DNA of 64,000 nt from Micromonospora sp. RHAY321 (GCF_023896955.1 NZ_JAMHIW010000004.1:310001-374000); one strand, 5' to 3'. Positions 26,079 to 35,227 are shown, counted from the first letter of the stretch. Notes: a model not told the origin generated them from the sequence alone. Numbers and translations are program-made.

Positions 26079-26696
26079 TCAGACGTAGAGCGAGGTGAAC
26101 GGCGCCCAGGGCAGGTTGCGCAGCACCGAGAAGGCCAGCCACGCGGCCAGGAACCCGCCGATGACCTTCGAGCTGATCCGCAGCTCGGGCAGGCGCCAAC
26201 CGAACGCCTGGTTTCCCGCCCACGCCACGAAGAGGTACGCGAGGAACGGCAGCGCGAAGACGAACAGGAAGTGGTGCCGGGCAGCGGCCGGCAGGTCGCC
26301 GTGCAGCACGTACCAGAGTGCGCGGGTGCCGCCGCAGCCCGGGCAGTCCAGCCCCGTGGTCAGCTTGAGCAGGCAGGTGGGCGCGGCGTCCGGGTCGGCG
26401 TGGGTCGGGTTGCTGACCAGCGCGTAGCTCATCCCGATGGCGACGCAGCCGAGTGCGGCCAGCGGCACCGCCCAGCGCGGGGAGCGCTCGTAGAGCCGCA
26501 GCACGAACCGGGTGAGCCGGTCCGGCTCGGGCGCTGGATAGCCGCCCGGCGGGGTCGTCGGCCAGCCCTCCGGGCCAGCGCCGCCGGGAGCCGTGTCGCC
26601 GGGCGCCGCTGCGCCCGGAGCACCGTCGGTCGGCATCGTGTGCACCGCCCCGGGTGCGGGCTGCGGCTGGTCGACCGGTCCGGGAGCGCTCGTCAC
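26079..26696 (-). CDS. DUF2752 family membrane protein
   Basis: 205 residues from the GTG at 26696. The first about 65 residues are Pro/Ala/Gly-rich and polar. A hydrophobic helix (about 78-98) leads to the family signature GLDCPGCGGTRALW, then two more helices and a terminal NLPWAPFTSLYV. DUF2752 proteins are small membrane proteins with a conserved CPxCGxTR motif and no known function. The start is chosen because the frame further upstream is antisense to the next gene; its start lies 6 bp from the stop of the YcaQ-like gene, suggesting co-transcription. Confidence 0.85.
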   Translation of the reverse strand: MTSAPGPVDQPQPAPGAVHTMPTDGAPGAAAPGDTAPGGAGPEGWPTTPPGGYPAPEPDRLTRFVLRLYERSPRWAVPLAALGCVAIGMSYALVSNPTHADPDAAPTCLLKLTTGLDCPGCGGTRALWYVLHGDLPAAARHHFLFVFALPFLAYLFVAWAGNQAFGWRLPELRISSKVIGGFLAAWLAFSVLRNLPWAPFTSLYV

Positions 26697-26701
26697 GCCG
26701 C

Positions 26702-27931
26702 TCACGGTACACCGGACACGCCGGCCAACGCGGCGGTGAGCGGACCGGCCAGGTCGCCGGCCGCGGGCGGCGCCACCGCGTCCAACCCGAGCCAGCCGGC
26801 GAGCCGGTACAGCTCGGCGGCGAGTGCCACGGCGGTCTCCCCGGGGTCGGCCCCGGGCTCGACCCAGGCGGCCGGCACCAGCAGCACCCCGGCCTTGCGA
26901 TCGGCCTTCAGGTCGACCCGGGCGGTGAACCGATCGCCCTGGAGGAAGGGCAGCACGTAGTAGCCGTACACCCGCTGGGGCGCCGGGACGTAGATCTCGA
27001 TCCGGTAGCTGAAGTCGAAGAGCCGTTCGGTGCGGTTGCGCTCCCAGATCAGCGGGTCGAACGGACTGACCAACGTGTTGCCGCGGACCCAGCGGGGCAG
27101 TCGGGCGGACGCGTGCAGCCACGCCGGCTGCCGCCAGCCCGGCACGGTGACCGGCAGCAGCTCACCCGCCTCGGCCAGCTCGGCGACGGCCTGGCGGGCA
27201 CCGGCCAGCGGCAGCCGGAAGTAGTCACGCAGCTCCGGCTCGGCGGCCACCCCGAGCGACCGCGCCGCAAGGGCCACCAGGGCGCGGTACGCCTCGGCGT
27301 CGGTCGGGGTGGGCGCGGCCAGCACGGCCGGCGGCAGCACCCGCTCGGGCAGGTCGTAGCGGCGCGCGAACGAGGTGCTGCGCTCGGCGGCGGCCACCTC
27401 GCCCGCCCAGAACAGGTATTCCAGCGCCCGCTTGACCGCCGACCAGTTCCACCCCCAGTTGCCGGTCTCCCGGGGAGCGTCGTGCTCGATCTCGGCGGCG
27501 GTCAGCGGACCACGGGCGGCCACCTCGTCGCGCACCCAGGCGACCAGCTCCGGCTGCTCCTGGGCGATCCGCCGCATGCCACCCCAGGACTCGCTGTGCG
27601 CCCGGGCCATCCGCCAGCGCAGCAACGGGTGCAGCCCGACCGGGACCAGCGACGCCTCGTGGCCCCAGTATTCGAACAGCTCCCGTGGGCGGCGGTAGGC
27701 GGCCTGGTCGAGCAGCGATGTCGGGTACGGGCCGAGCCGGCTGTAGAGCGGCAGGTAGTGCGCGCGTTGCAGCACGTTGACCGAGTCCATCTGGATCAGA
27801 GCGACCCGGTCGAGCACCCGGCGCAGATGCCGGCGGGTCGGCACACCGACCGGTGCCGGGTCGGCGAAGCCCTGGGCGGCGAGCGCCACCCGCCGGGCCT
27901 GGGCGAGCGAGAGTGATTCCGGTGCGGCCAT
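26702..27931 (-). CDS. Winged-helix YcaQ-like DNA glycosylase family protein
   Basis: 409 residues, matching the DUF1006/YcaQ family in length. It starts with LSLAQARRVALAAQGF, has the conserved LIQMDSVNVLQRAHYLPLYSRLG (the QxD motif linked to catalysis in this family), YWGHEASLVP, and near the end NTLVSPFDPLIWERNRTERLFDF and YGYYVLPFL. Relatives remove interstrand crosslinks or alkylated bases; AlkZ, also in the family, protects producers of azinomycin. No natural-product genes surround it, so a general repair role is more likely. A -10-like TAGGGT lies 7 nt before the ATG. Confidence 0.9.
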   Translation of the reverse strand: MAAPESLSLAQARRVALAAQGFADPAPVGVPTRRHLRRVLDRVALIQMDSVNVLQRAHYLPLYSRLGPYPTSLLDQAAYRRPRELFEYWGHEASLVPVGLHPLLRWRMARAHSESWGGMRRIAQEQPELVAWVRDEVAARGPLTAAEIEHDAPRETGNWGWNWSAVKRALEYLFWAGEVAAAERSTSFARRYDLPERVLPPAVLAAPTPTDAEAYRALVALAARSLGVAAEPELRDYFRLPLAGARQAVAELAEAGELLPVTVPGWRQPAWLHASARLPRWVRGNTLVSPFDPLIWERNRTERLFDFSYRIEIYVPAPQRVYGYYVLPFLQGDRFTARVDLKADRKAGVLLVPAAWVEPGADPGETAVALAAELYRLAGWLGLDAVAPPAAGDLAGPLTAALAGVSGVP

Positions 27932-28009
27932 CGTCGGGACCCTAATTCATTGGTACGACGCCGGTGCGGGAAGCTGGACGTGACGGCCACCGGGGCATAG
28001 AACGGTGCA

Positions 28010-28561
28010 ATGCTGACCATCCGCCGGGAGGAGCCGGACGACGCCGAGGCGGTCGCCCGGGTGCACGTGCACGGCTGGCAGGCGGGCTACGCCGGCTTCA
28101 TGCCGGACGAGGTGCTCCGGCGGCTCAACGTGCTGGCCTGGGCACAGCGCCGCCGCGACGTCGGCACCGCCGATCCGGAGCATCCGTTCACGACCCTACT
28201 CGGGGAGGTGGACGGGCTGGTGGTCGGCTTCACCACCTTCGGGCCGTACCGGCGAAACCAGGACCGCGACGACCTGGACCCGACGGTCGGCGAGGTGCTG
28301 GCGCTCTACGTGGAACCGGCCCGCTGGGGCGACGGGACCGCCGCCGCCCTGCTGGCAGCCGCCCGAGCCGGGCTGGCCGAGCGGGGCTGGACCGGCTACC
28401 GGCTGTGGGTGCTGGCGGAGAACCTCCGGGCCCGCCGGTTCTGCGAGCGGGCCGGGCTGTCAGCGGACGGTGAGCGGTCGACCTACCACGTGCCGCTCGC
28501 CGGTGGGAGCCCGCCGGTCGGGCTGGTCGAGCTGCGGTACGCCGGACGCCTCGACGACTGA
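28010..28561 (+). CDS. GNAT family N-acetyltransferase
   Basis: 183 residues. The GNAT fold is clear: LTIRREEPDDAEAVARVHVHGWQAGYAGFMP at the N-terminus, VGEVLALYVEPARWGDGTAAALL as the acetyl-CoA region (here the usual RGxGxG is WGDGTA), and LWVLAENLRARRFCERAGL in the last helix. Substrate unknown. A -10-like TAGAAC lies 6 nt before the ATG. Its last 102 bp overlap, in antisense, the end of the glycosyltransferase gene; the overlapped codons encode its final strand, which looks normal for the family. Confidence 0.88.
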   Translation: MLTIRREEPDDAEAVARVHVHGWQAGYAGFMPDEVLRRLNVLAWAQRRRDVGTADPEHPFTTLLGEVDGLVVGFTTFGPYRRNQDRDDLDPTVGEVLALYVEPARWGDGTAAALLAAARAGLAERGWTGYRLWVLAENLRARRFCERAGLSADGERSTYHVPLAGGSPPVGLVELRYAGRLDD

Positions 28562-29734
28562 CCCGCCCGGTGTCAGCCACCGGCGCACCGGCAGGAAGGC
28601 CAGCAACGCCAGGCTGATCCAGACGTAGGCGTTGCTGCCCAGGAAGCCGTCGACGCCGGTGAAGTCCTTCTCCCAGAACCAGACGGTCCGGCTGATCAGC
28701 AGCGCGTACCCGACGGTCGCGGCGGCCAGCAGGACGCGCCGGCGGCGGCCGGCCGGAGCGGCCATCGCGTTGTCGACCAGCAGGATCAGCGCGGGCAGCA
28801 GCCAGACCAGGTGGTGAACCCAGGTGACCGGGCTGACCAGGCACATCACCGCGCCCGTCAGCGCCAGGCCGGTCGCCTCGTCGCCGGCCGCGACGGCGGC
28901 ACGGGACCGCCAGGCCCAGAGCGCCAGTGCGCCGAGCACCAACAGGAGCCAGAGCAGCGTGCTCGGGTGCTCCGGGTTGAGCCGGGCGACCACGCCGCGC
29001 AGCGACTGGTTGGACACGAACGCCAACTCGCCCACCCGGCCGGTGTTCCACAGCGCCTCGGTCCAGAACTCGCGGGACGCGTCCGGGAAGAGCGCGCCGG
29101 CCAGCAGCGACACCCCGGCTGCCGCGCCGCTGGCGGTGAGTGCCGCCCGCCACCGCCCGGTGACCAGCAGGTAGACGATGAAGATGCCGGGGGTCAGCTT
29201 GATCGCGGTGGCCAGCCCGATGCCCACTCCGGCCCACCGGTTGCCCCGGGGCAGCAGCCGCAGCAGATCCACCGCCACCAGGAAGAGCAGCAGCGTGTTG
29301 ACCTGGCCGAAGTTGACCGTCTCCCGCATCGGCTCGAACGCGGCGGCCAGGCAGAGCGCCACCGCGAGGGCGTACCACCGGGTCCAGCCGGCCCGGCGGG
29401 CGATCGGGTCGACCAGCCACCAGATCAGCACCGTGGTGGTGACCACGCTGGCGAGCACGCTCACCACGATCGCGGCCGACCACGGCAGGTACGCCATCGG
29501 CAGCATGACCAGCGCGGCGAACGGCGGGTACGTGAAGCCGTACTGGGTGCCGGGCTTGAGGTAGTCGTAGATCTCCCCGCCGTCGTGCACCCACCAGGTC
29601 AACGCGCCGTAGTAGACCTTCAGGTCGAAGAAGCCGTGCCGGACGGCCGCCATCGAGAGGAAGATGGTGACCGCGGCAGCGAGCCCGACCACGCTGGATA
29701 CCTGCCCGACCGTCCTGTTGGCACCCTGCGCCAC
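28460..29734 (-). CDS. Membrane glycosyltransferase 87 family protein (DUF2029 type)
   Basis: 424 residues from the GTG at 29734 (GGGAGG 5 nt upstream). About ten hydrophobic helices alternate with loops. DLKVYYGALTWWVHDGGEIYDYL and YGFTYPPFAALVMLP near the N-terminus are hallmarks of the polyprenol-phosphate-mannose-dependent alpha-mannosyltransferases (PimE-like). It probably adds mannose to a lipid or wall glycan on the outer membrane face. The last about 34 residues are polar, follow the final helix and are encoded antisense to the acetyltransferase gene, so they are probably dispensable. Divergent from the next acetyltransferase. Confidence 0.88.
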   Translation of the reverse strand: MAQGANRTVGQVSSVVGLAAAVTIFLSMAAVRHGFFDLKVYYGALTWWVHDGGEIYDYLKPGTQYGFTYPPFAALVMLPMAYLPWSAAIVVSVLASVVTTTVLIWWLVDPIARRAGWTRWYALAVALCLAAAFEPMRETVNFGQVNTLLLFLVAVDLLRLLPRGNRWAGVGIGLATAIKLTPGIFIVYLLVTGRWRAALTASGAAAGVSLLAGALFPDASREFWTEALWNTGRVGELAFVSNQSLRGVVARLNPEHPSTLLWLLLVLGALALWAWRSRAAVAAGDEATGLALTGAVMCLVSPVTWVHHLVWLLPALILLVDNAMAAPAGRRRRVLLAAATVGYALLISRTVWFWEKDFTGVDGFLGSNAYVWISLALLAFLPVRRWLTPGGSVVEASGVPQLDQPDRRAPTGERHVVGRPLTVR

Positions 29735-29769
29735 CGTCGCCTCCCTGGCCCTGCGTAGGCTTCCGTCCC

Positions 29770-30354
29770 ATGGCTCTCGGGTACGTCCGCCCGGCGCGTC
29801 CCGAGGACGCCGGCGAAATCGCACGCATCCAACTCGCGACCTGGCGGGTCGCGTACCGCCGGATCCTGCCTCGGCACGTGCTCGACAACCTGGACGAGGC
29901 CTTCCTCGCCCGGCGGTGGAGCGCCGCGGTGCTGGAGCCGCCCTCGGGCGCGCACCGGGTGCTCGTCGCCGTCGAACAGGCCGAGCAATCGTATCTGGTG
30001 GGGTTCGCCGCCTCCGGCCCGGCCGACGCCGAGGCGCTCGCCCCGGGCGAGCCGGCCGACGCGCTCGGCGCGGACGTGGCCGCCGTGACCGACCTGCTGG
30101 TCGAGCCGCGCTGGGGTCGGCGTGGGCACGGCAGCCGGCTGCTCGCCGCCGCCGTCGACCTGTGGCGGTCCGACGGCCTGACCCGGGCGGTGGCCTGGAC
30201 GTTCGAGGGTGACGAGGCGACCCGGAAGTTCCTCACCAGCACGGGCTGGGAACCCGACGGCGCGGCTCGCGCGCTGGACGTCGATGACATGCTGGTGCCT
30301 CAGGTTCGCCTGCACGTGGGCGTGCCGGCCGAGAAGGTGCCGGCCGACGACTGA
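29770..30354 (+). CDS. GNAT family N-acetyltransferase
   Basis: 194 residues: [56 protein letters not shown] (acetyl-CoA binding R-R-G-H-G-S) and the C-terminal [26 protein letters not shown]. It belongs to the same broad group as the one at 28.0 kb but is not a close copy. Substrate unknown. A TAGGCT hexamer ends 8 nt before the ATG, consistent with a leaderless message. Divergent from the GT87 gene; the intergenic 35 bp must hold both promoters. Confidence 0.9.
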   Translation: MALGYVRPARPEDAGEIARIQLATWRVAYRRILPRHVLDNLDEAFLARRWSAAVLEPPSGAHRVLVAVEQAEQSYLVGFAASGPADAEALAPGEPADALGADVAAVTDLLVEPRWGRRGHGSRLLAAAVDLWRSDGLTRAVAWTFEGDEATRKFLTSTGWEPDGAARALDVDDMLVPQVRLHVGVPAEKVPADD

Positions 30355-30392
30355 CCTTCCACCCCTCGTACCGCAACAGCGAGGAGAGCATC

Positions 30393-30773
30393 GTGTTCAC
30401 AGACACCAGGGCGTTCAGCGGGTTCTCGGTCGACGACACCGACCGCGCCGAACGGTTCTACGGCGAGACACTCGGTCTGCGGGTCACCCGGGACGACGCG
30501 ATGGGCGGGTTGCTGACCCTGCACATCGCCGGTGACCGACCCGTGCTGGTCTATCCGAAGAAGGACCACATCCCCGCCACCTTCACGGTGCTCAACTTCC
30601 CGGTCGACGACATCGACCGGGCGGTCGACGAGCTGATCGCTCGAGGTGTGAGCTTCGCCCGCTACGACGGGATGCCGCAGGACGAGAAGGGTGTCCTGCG
30701 CGGGCAGGGACCGGCGATCGCCTGGTTCACCGACCCGGCCGGCAACATCCTGTCCGTGCTCCAGCAGGGCTGA
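30393..30773 (+). CDS. VOC family protein (glyoxalase/bleomycin-resistance fold)
   Basis: 126 residues: [26 protein letters not shown] at the start and [25 protein letters not shown] in the second half form the two beta-alpha-beta-beta-beta units of a vicinal-oxygen-chelate fold, ending with [17 protein letters not shown]. Function cannot be assigned from sequence; relatives include glyoxalase-like enzymes and binding proteins. GTG start with GGAG 6-7 nt upstream. A strong hairpin follows the stop. Confidence 0.88.
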   Translation: MFTDTRAFSGFSVDDTDRAERFYGETLGLRVTRDDAMGGLLTLHIAGDRPVLVYPKKDHIPATFTVLNFPVDDIDRAVDELIARGVSFARYDGMPQDEKGVLRGQGPAIAWFTDPAGNILSVLQQG

Positions 30774-30775
30774 GC

Positions 30776-30808
30776 GGTGTGGCGGCCCCTTCGCGGGGCC
30801 GCCACACC
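30776..30808. terminator. Terminator hairpin between convergent genes
   Basis: A perfect 14-bp stem, GGTGTGGCGGCCCC (30776-30789) with its complement at 30795-30808, closes on TTCGC (UUCG-type loop). It separates the VOC gene from the convergent malG-type permease gene. Confidence 0.8.
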
Positions 30809-30815
30809 CGCCACG

Positions 30816-31706
30816 TCAGCCCTTGTCCGATCCGTCGTTGGCGTCCCGGACGAAATACCGCTGGAACACCACGAAGATGATCGCCACCGGAATGGTGGCC
30901 AGCAGGGCGGCACCCAGCTTGAGCGGGTACTGGGTGCCCTTGCCGAGCGAGCCGCTGACCAGGTCGGCCAGCCCTCGCGGCAGGGTGAACAGGTCCGGGT
31001 CCTGCACCGACACGAGGCTGTGCGGAAACTCGTTCCACGAGCCCTGGAACGACAGGATGGTCAGGGTGATCAGCGCCGGCTTCGCCATCGGCAGCACCAC
31101 CGACCAGAAGGTACGGAAGATGCTCGCCCCGTCGATGCGGGCGGCCTCCTCGACGCTCAACGGGATCGACTCGAAGAACTGCTTCATGATGAACACGCCG
31201 GCCGCGTCGGCCAGCAGCGGCACCACCAGACCGGCGTAACTGTTGTAGATGCCGAGCTGGTTGAGCACCAGGAACTTCGGGATCAGCAGCACCACCCCGG
31301 GCACCGCCAGCACCGCGATCACCGCGGCGAACAGCCCGCTGCGTCCCCGGAACCGCAGTCGCGCCAGCGCGTACCCGGCGAGCGAGTCGAAGAACACCCG
31401 ACCGATGGTGACCAGCACCGTGACCAGCAGTGAGTTGCCCAGCCAGAGCGGGAAGTTGGTGCCGGCGAAGATCCGCTCGAAGCCGGCCAGCGTGAGCGGG
31501 TCCGGGATCGGCGACAGTGGGTTGGCCGCGGCGTCCGGTTCGGTCTTGAGCGCGTTGCCGATCTGGATGACGAACGGGTAGAGGAACACCAGCCCGAAGA
31601 AGATCAGCGTGGCGTACCCCAGGAAGCGGGTGGCCAGGGTGCGGGCCACGCGCTGGTCGCGCCGCGCGGGCGCCGCCGCCGGCGGGCGGTCGGTCAGCAC
31701 GGCCAT
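30816..31706 (-). CDS. Carbohydrate ABC transporter permease, MalG type
   Basis: 296 residues with six membrane helices. The EAA loop SVEEAARIDGASIFRTFWSVVLPMAKPA, which docks the ATPase, is intact. It is the last gene of the lacI-binding protein-permease-permease unit, 1 bp from the upstream permease gene. No ATPase gene is present in the locus, so a shared MsiK-type ATPase encoded elsewhere probably energises it, as is common in actinobacteria. Substrate inferred as an oligosaccharide, see the regulator and hydrolase. Confidence 0.92.
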   Translation of the reverse strand: MAVLTDRPPAAAPARRDQRVARTLATRFLGYATLIFFGLVFLYPFVIQIGNALKTEPDAAANPLSPIPDPLTLAGFERIFAGTNFPLWLGNSLLVTVLVTIGRVFFDSLAGYALARLRFRGRSGLFAAVIAVLAVPGVVLLIPKFLVLNQLGIYNSYAGLVVPLLADAAGVFIMKQFFESIPLSVEEAARIDGASIFRTFWSVVLPMAKPALITLTILSFQGSWNEFPHSLVSVQDPDLFTLPRGLADLVSGSLGKGTQYPLKLGAALLATIPVAIIFVVFQRYFVRDANDGSDKG

Positions 31707-31707
31707 C

Positions 31708-32829
31708 TCAGGACCTCTCCGGTACGCGCCGACGCCGCCAGCCGCGGCGCGGCCGGTCGGTGTCCCGCTCGGCCAGCGCCCGGCGCTGGATCAGCGTGAA
31801 CACGATGATGATCAGGAACAGCACGAAGGAGATCGCCGCTCCCGAGCCGTAGTCGAAGTCCCGGAAGGCGGTCCGGTACGACAGGTAGGCCGGGGTGAGC
31901 GTGGTCTTGGCCGGGTCGCCCTGGCTCATCACGTACACCTGGTCGAAGACCTGCCAGGAGCCGATCAGGCCGAGGGTGAGCACCAGGAAGGTGGTCGGCT
32001 TGAGCAGCGGCAGGGTGACGTGCCGGAACCGCTGCCACCGGGACGCGCCGTCGAGGATGCTCGCCTCGTCGAGGGCCACCGGCACGTTCTGCAACCCGGC
32101 CAGGAACATCAGCATGAAGGTGCCGGAGGTGGTCCAGACCACCAACGTGATGATCGACATCATGGCCACGCTGGGTCCGGCCAGCCAGTCCCACCAGCTG
32201 AGCCCGAACGGGCCGCCGCCGGTCAGCCCCGCCGGGGGCGAGTCGACGCCGACGGTGCCGAGCAGCAGGTGCAGCACCCCTCGGGAGTCGGCGAACCACT
32301 CCGGGCCGTCGATGCCGAGGAAGGCGAGCAGCGCGTTGACCGCGCCTGAGTTGGCGAAGAGGAACAGGAACACCACGCTGATCGCGACGGAGCTGGTGAC
32401 CGACGGGAAGTAGAAGGCGCTGCGGAAGAAGCTCTTGCCCTTGAGCATCCGGTTGTTGACGACCAGCGCCAGCCCGAGGGCGAGCACGGTCTGCGCCGGC
32501 ACCACGATCGCCACGTAGTAGATGTTGTTGCGGATGCTGGTCATGAAGTCGCGGCGGGCCAGCCCGTCCTCGGTGAACAACTGGGTGTAGTTGTGCCCGC
32601 CGACGAACGGGACCTCACTCGTGAACGGGCTGCCCTGGCCGTTCCAGTCGGTCAGGCTGACCCAGAACGCCATCAGGATCGGCAGCAGCAGGAACAACCC
32701 CAGGATGACGATCACCGGCGCGACGAAGAGCCAGCCGGCGACCGTCTCGTCGCGGCGGATACCGCGCCGACGCCGGCGCGGGCTCTTCCCCCGCGCGGTC
32801 CCCACGGCGGTCAGTGTTTCGGTTGCCAT
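31708..32829 (-). CDS. Carbohydrate ABC transporter permease, MalF type
   Basis: 373 residues. A basic N-terminal 28 residues precede six to seven helices. The EAA loop reads ALDEASILDGASRWQRFRHVTLPLLKPT. A long periplasmic insertion (about 165-215) contains DGPEWFADSRGVLHLLLG. It forms the transmembrane pore with the MalG-type partner whose start lies 1 bp beyond its stop. A hairpin lies between this gene and the binding-protein gene upstream. Confidence 0.92.
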   Translation of the reverse strand: MATETLTAVGTARGKSPRRRRRGIRRDETVAGWLFVAPVIVILGLFLLLPILMAFWVSLTDWNGQGSPFTSEVPFVGGHNYTQLFTEDGLARRDFMTSIRNNIYYVAIVVPAQTVLALGLALVVNNRMLKGKSFFRSAFYFPSVTSSVAISVVFLFLFANSGAVNALLAFLGIDGPEWFADSRGVLHLLLGTVGVDSPPAGLTGGGPFGLSWWDWLAGPSVAMMSIITLVVWTTSGTFMLMFLAGLQNVPVALDEASILDGASRWQRFRHVTLPLLKPTTFLVLTLGLIGSWQVFDQVYVMSQGDPAKTTLTPAYLSYRTAFRDFDYGSGAAISFVLFLIIIVFTLIQRRALAERDTDRPRRGWRRRRVPERS

Positions 32830-32863
32830 CTCCCCTCCCCTCCTCCCTCGGGCCGACGATGAG

Positions 32864-32894
32864 GCGGAGGCCCCGGTGCGCCCGGGACCCCCGC
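32864..32894 (-). other. Intercistronic hairpin after the binding-protein gene
   Basis: Arms 32864-32876 and 32882-32894 pair at 11 of 13 positions around a TGCGC loop. It sits in the 72-bp gap between the binding-protein gene and the first permease gene. Such structures often stabilise the binding-protein message or partly stop transcription, giving an excess of binding protein over permease. Confidence 0.5.
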
Positions 32895-32901
32895 CGTCAC
32901 C

Positions 32902-34152
32902 TCAGCTGGTGCCGAGCGCCGCCTTGGCGTTCTTGTCGAAGTTCTGCAGCACCGTCTTCGGGTCGCCGTTGGCCAGGCCCTGCAGGCCGGTGTCCAGGTC
33001 GAGGAGGACGCTGTCCATCTTCGGGGCGTTCACCGGGCCCTGCGCGTACGCGGCACCGTCGATGAAGGGCTTGTCGGCCGGGAAGGCGGTGGTGTACTGG
33101 TCGCGTACCGACTGGCGGGACGGCATCACGCCGAACGCCTTGGCGAAGGCCATCTGCTGCTCGCCGCTGGTCATCGCCTCGACGAACTTGATCGCCTGCT
33201 CCTTGTACCTGCTCTTCGCCGCGATGCCCCAGCACTGGGTGAAGGAGAGCGTGCCCTGACCCTTCGCACCGGCCGGCAGCGGGACGACCCGGTACTTGAT
33301 GTTCGGGAAGTCGTTCTGCAGGGCGCCCTTGATCCAGTTGCCCTCGATGGTCATCACGGCCTTGCCCTTGCCGAACGCCTCACCGGACCAACCGGCGTCG
33401 AGCTGCTTCGGGTACTTGGCCAGGCCGGTGGTGAGCATGGTCTTGACGTACTGGAGGGCGGCCAGGTTCTCCGGGGTGTCGGCCGTGGCCTGCTTGCCGT
33501 CCTTGCTCAGCAGCCAGCCGCCGTTCTGCACCATGAAGGCGCCGATCCGGTCCCGGGTGTCGCCGAGGGCCAGCGGGACCTGCCCCTTGGCCTTGATCTT
33601 CTGGGCGGTCGCGGTGAGCTGCTCCCAGGTGGTGGGCACGTCGGCGTCGGTCAGCCCGGCCCTGGTCCACAGGTCGGTGTTGATCTGCAGGGCCAGGGTG
33701 GAGAAGTCCTTCGGCGCGCAGTAGAGCTTGCCGTCGTAGGAGAACGTCGTGCGCAGGCTCTCGTAGAAGTCGCCCGAGTTGCTGATCTTATCGCCGTACG
33801 GCTCCAAGGCGCCGACGCTGGCGTAGTCGGCGAACCGGGCCGCGTCGACGTAGAACACGTCCGGCGGGGTGCCACCGGCGAGGGCCTGGCCGAGCTGCTG
33901 GGTGAGGTCCTGCGCGGGCGTGACCGTGGCGGTGTTGCCGGAACTGCCGGCCCACTTCGCCGCGGCGTCCTGCACGGCCTTGGTCTCGGCCTCACCGGAG
34001 GAGCCGATCAGGATCTGCAGGCTCGCCGGGCCGCTGGACTGGGCGGCGTCGCCGGAGGAGTCGTCGAAGCCGCTGCCGCAGGCCGCGGAGCCGAGAAGGG
34101 CGACGGCGGCGAGGCCGGCCACCGCCACCCGGGTCAGGTGTCGAGGTGCCAT
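32902..34152 (-). CDS. Carbohydrate ABC transporter substrate-binding lipoprotein
   Basis: 416 residues. The signal ends in the lipobox LGSAAC with Cys25, followed by a Ser/Asp/Gly-rich linker, so it is anchored to the outer face of the membrane. The mature part is a family 1 extracellular binding protein (LAGGTPPDVFYVDAARFADYA, WEQLTATAQKIKAKGQVPLALG, GKAVMTIEGNWIKGAL, and CWGIAAKSRYKEQAIKFVEAMTS). It captures a sugar for the two permeases downstream. ATG with AGGAG upstream; 24 bp after lacI. Confidence 0.94.
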   Translation of the reverse strand: MAPRHLTRVAVAGLAAVALLGSAACGSGFDDSSGDAAQSSGPASLQILIGSSGEAETKAVQDAAAKWAGSSGNTATVTPAQDLTQQLGQALAGGTPPDVFYVDAARFADYASVGALEPYGDKISNSGDFYESLRTTFSYDGKLYCAPKDFSTLALQINTDLWTRAGLTDADVPTTWEQLTATAQKIKAKGQVPLALGDTRDRIGAFMVQNGGWLLSKDGKQATADTPENLAALQYVKTMLTTGLAKYPKQLDAGWSGEAFGKGKAVMTIEGNWIKGALQNDFPNIKYRVVPLPAGAKGQGTLSFTQCWGIAAKSRYKEQAIKFVEAMTSGEQQMAFAKAFGVMPSRQSVRDQYTTAFPADKPFIDGAAYAQGPVNAPKMDSVLLDLDTGLQGLANGDPKTVLQNFDKNAKAALGTS

Positions 34153-34176
34153 GGGTTCTCCTGGTGGGGGAAGGGA

Positions 34177-35166
34177 CTACGCGGTGTGCCGGAGCGCCAG
34201 CGCGGGCTGGAGCAGCACGTGGGTGGGGGTCTCGTGGTTGCCGTCGAGGACCCCGGTGAGCAGGTCCACGCAGCGGGCGGCGGCCTCGCCCAGCGGTTGG
34301 CTCACGCTGGCCAGGCCGACGGCGGCGGCCACCGGCGTGTCGTCGAAGCCGATCACCGACACGGGCGGTTCGGTGCCGCGGATCGCCTGGAGGGCGCCGA
34401 GAGCCAGGGAGTCGCTGGCGCAGACCACGGCCGTCGGCTCGACGGCGGCGAGCAGGTCGCGCATCAGTCGCTCGCCCTCGGCGATGCCGTCCTCGGTCTC
34501 CCGGTGCAGCCCGGTCGGGTCGACGCCGGCCGCGTGCAGTGCGTCGCGCCAGCCGGCCCGGCGGTCGTCACCGACGCCGGATCCGAGCGGCCAGCCGATG
34601 AACGCGATCCGCCGGTGCCCGGCGGCCAGCAGGTGCCGGGTGGCCTGCGCTGTGCCGGCGGCGCCGTCCACGTCCACCCAGGGGTGGGCGTCGAGGGCGT
34701 CCCACGGCCGGCCGAAGGTCACGAACGGCACGTCCCGGCCGGCCAGCCAGGCCGTACGCGGGTCGCCGTGCTTCGTCCCGACGAGCACGAACGCGTCCAG
34801 TTCGTACGTGCCGAGCAGGTCGTCGTACGTGGCGATCTCGCGCTCGTCGTCGGTGGCCGTGTAGAGCAGTACCCGGTAGCCGGCGGCGTCGGCGGTCTCG
34901 GTGAGGCCGTGCAGGAAGCGGTCGAGCACCGAGCCGTTGATGCCGTCCCGGGTGGGCTCGATCCGGGCGGCGATGAGCCGGGACCGGCCGGTACGCATCT
35001 GACGGGCGGCCTGGTTGGCCCGGTAGCCGAGTGCGCTGATCGCGTCCTGGACCCGCAGCCGGGTCTCCTCGCGCACGATGTGCGGGGCGTTGAGCACGTT
35101 GGACACCGTCTGGCGGCTCACGCGGGCGTGCCGGGCCACCGTCGCGATGGTCACCTTGTCGGCCAC
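34177..35166 (-). CDS. LacI family transcriptional regulator
   Basis: 329 residues. The helix-turn-helix occupies residues 4-25 (VTIATVARHARVSRQTVSNVLN), followed by the hinge helix region and a periplasmic-binding-protein-like sugar domain (TAVVCASDSLALGALQAIRG, VIGFDDTPVAAAVGLASVSQP). It is the first gene of the minus-strand transport unit. The two operator half-sites just upstream of its GTG suggest that it represses both itself with the transporter and the divergent hydrolase gene, released by a transported sugar. Confidence 0.94.
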   Translation of the reverse strand: MADKVTIATVARHARVSRQTVSNVLNAPHIVREETRLRVQDAISALGYRANQAARQMRTGRSRLIAARIEPTRDGINGSVLDRFLHGLTETADAAGYRVLLYTATDDEREIATYDDLLGTYELDAFVLVGTKHGDPRTAWLAGRDVPFVTFGRPWDALDAHPWVDVDGAAGTAQATRHLLAAGHRRIAFIGWPLGSGVGDDRRAGWRDALHAAGVDPTGLHRETEDGIAEGERLMRDLLAAVEPTAVVCASDSLALGALQAIRGTEPPVSVIGFDDTPVAAAVGLASVSQPLGEAAARCVDLLTGVLDGNHETPTHVLLQPALALRHTA

Positions 35167-35183
35167 TTAATCCCTCTCGCCAT

Positions 35184-35227
35184 CTTGAACGATCCAATTC
35201 GGATAAGGCAGGATTAGATCGTTCAAG
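35184..35227. promoter_or_regulatory. Paired LacI-type operators in the divergent promoter region
   Basis: CTTGAACGATC (35184-35194) and GATCGTTCAAG (35217-35227) are perfect 11-bp inverted copies, and the match extends to 13 of 14 bases as TTRGATCGTTCAAG. TTGAAC in each copy can act as a -35 for one of the two divergent promoters. Dyads of this sort (ending TTCAA, with a central CG) fit LacI-family binding sites. Confidence 0.7.
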
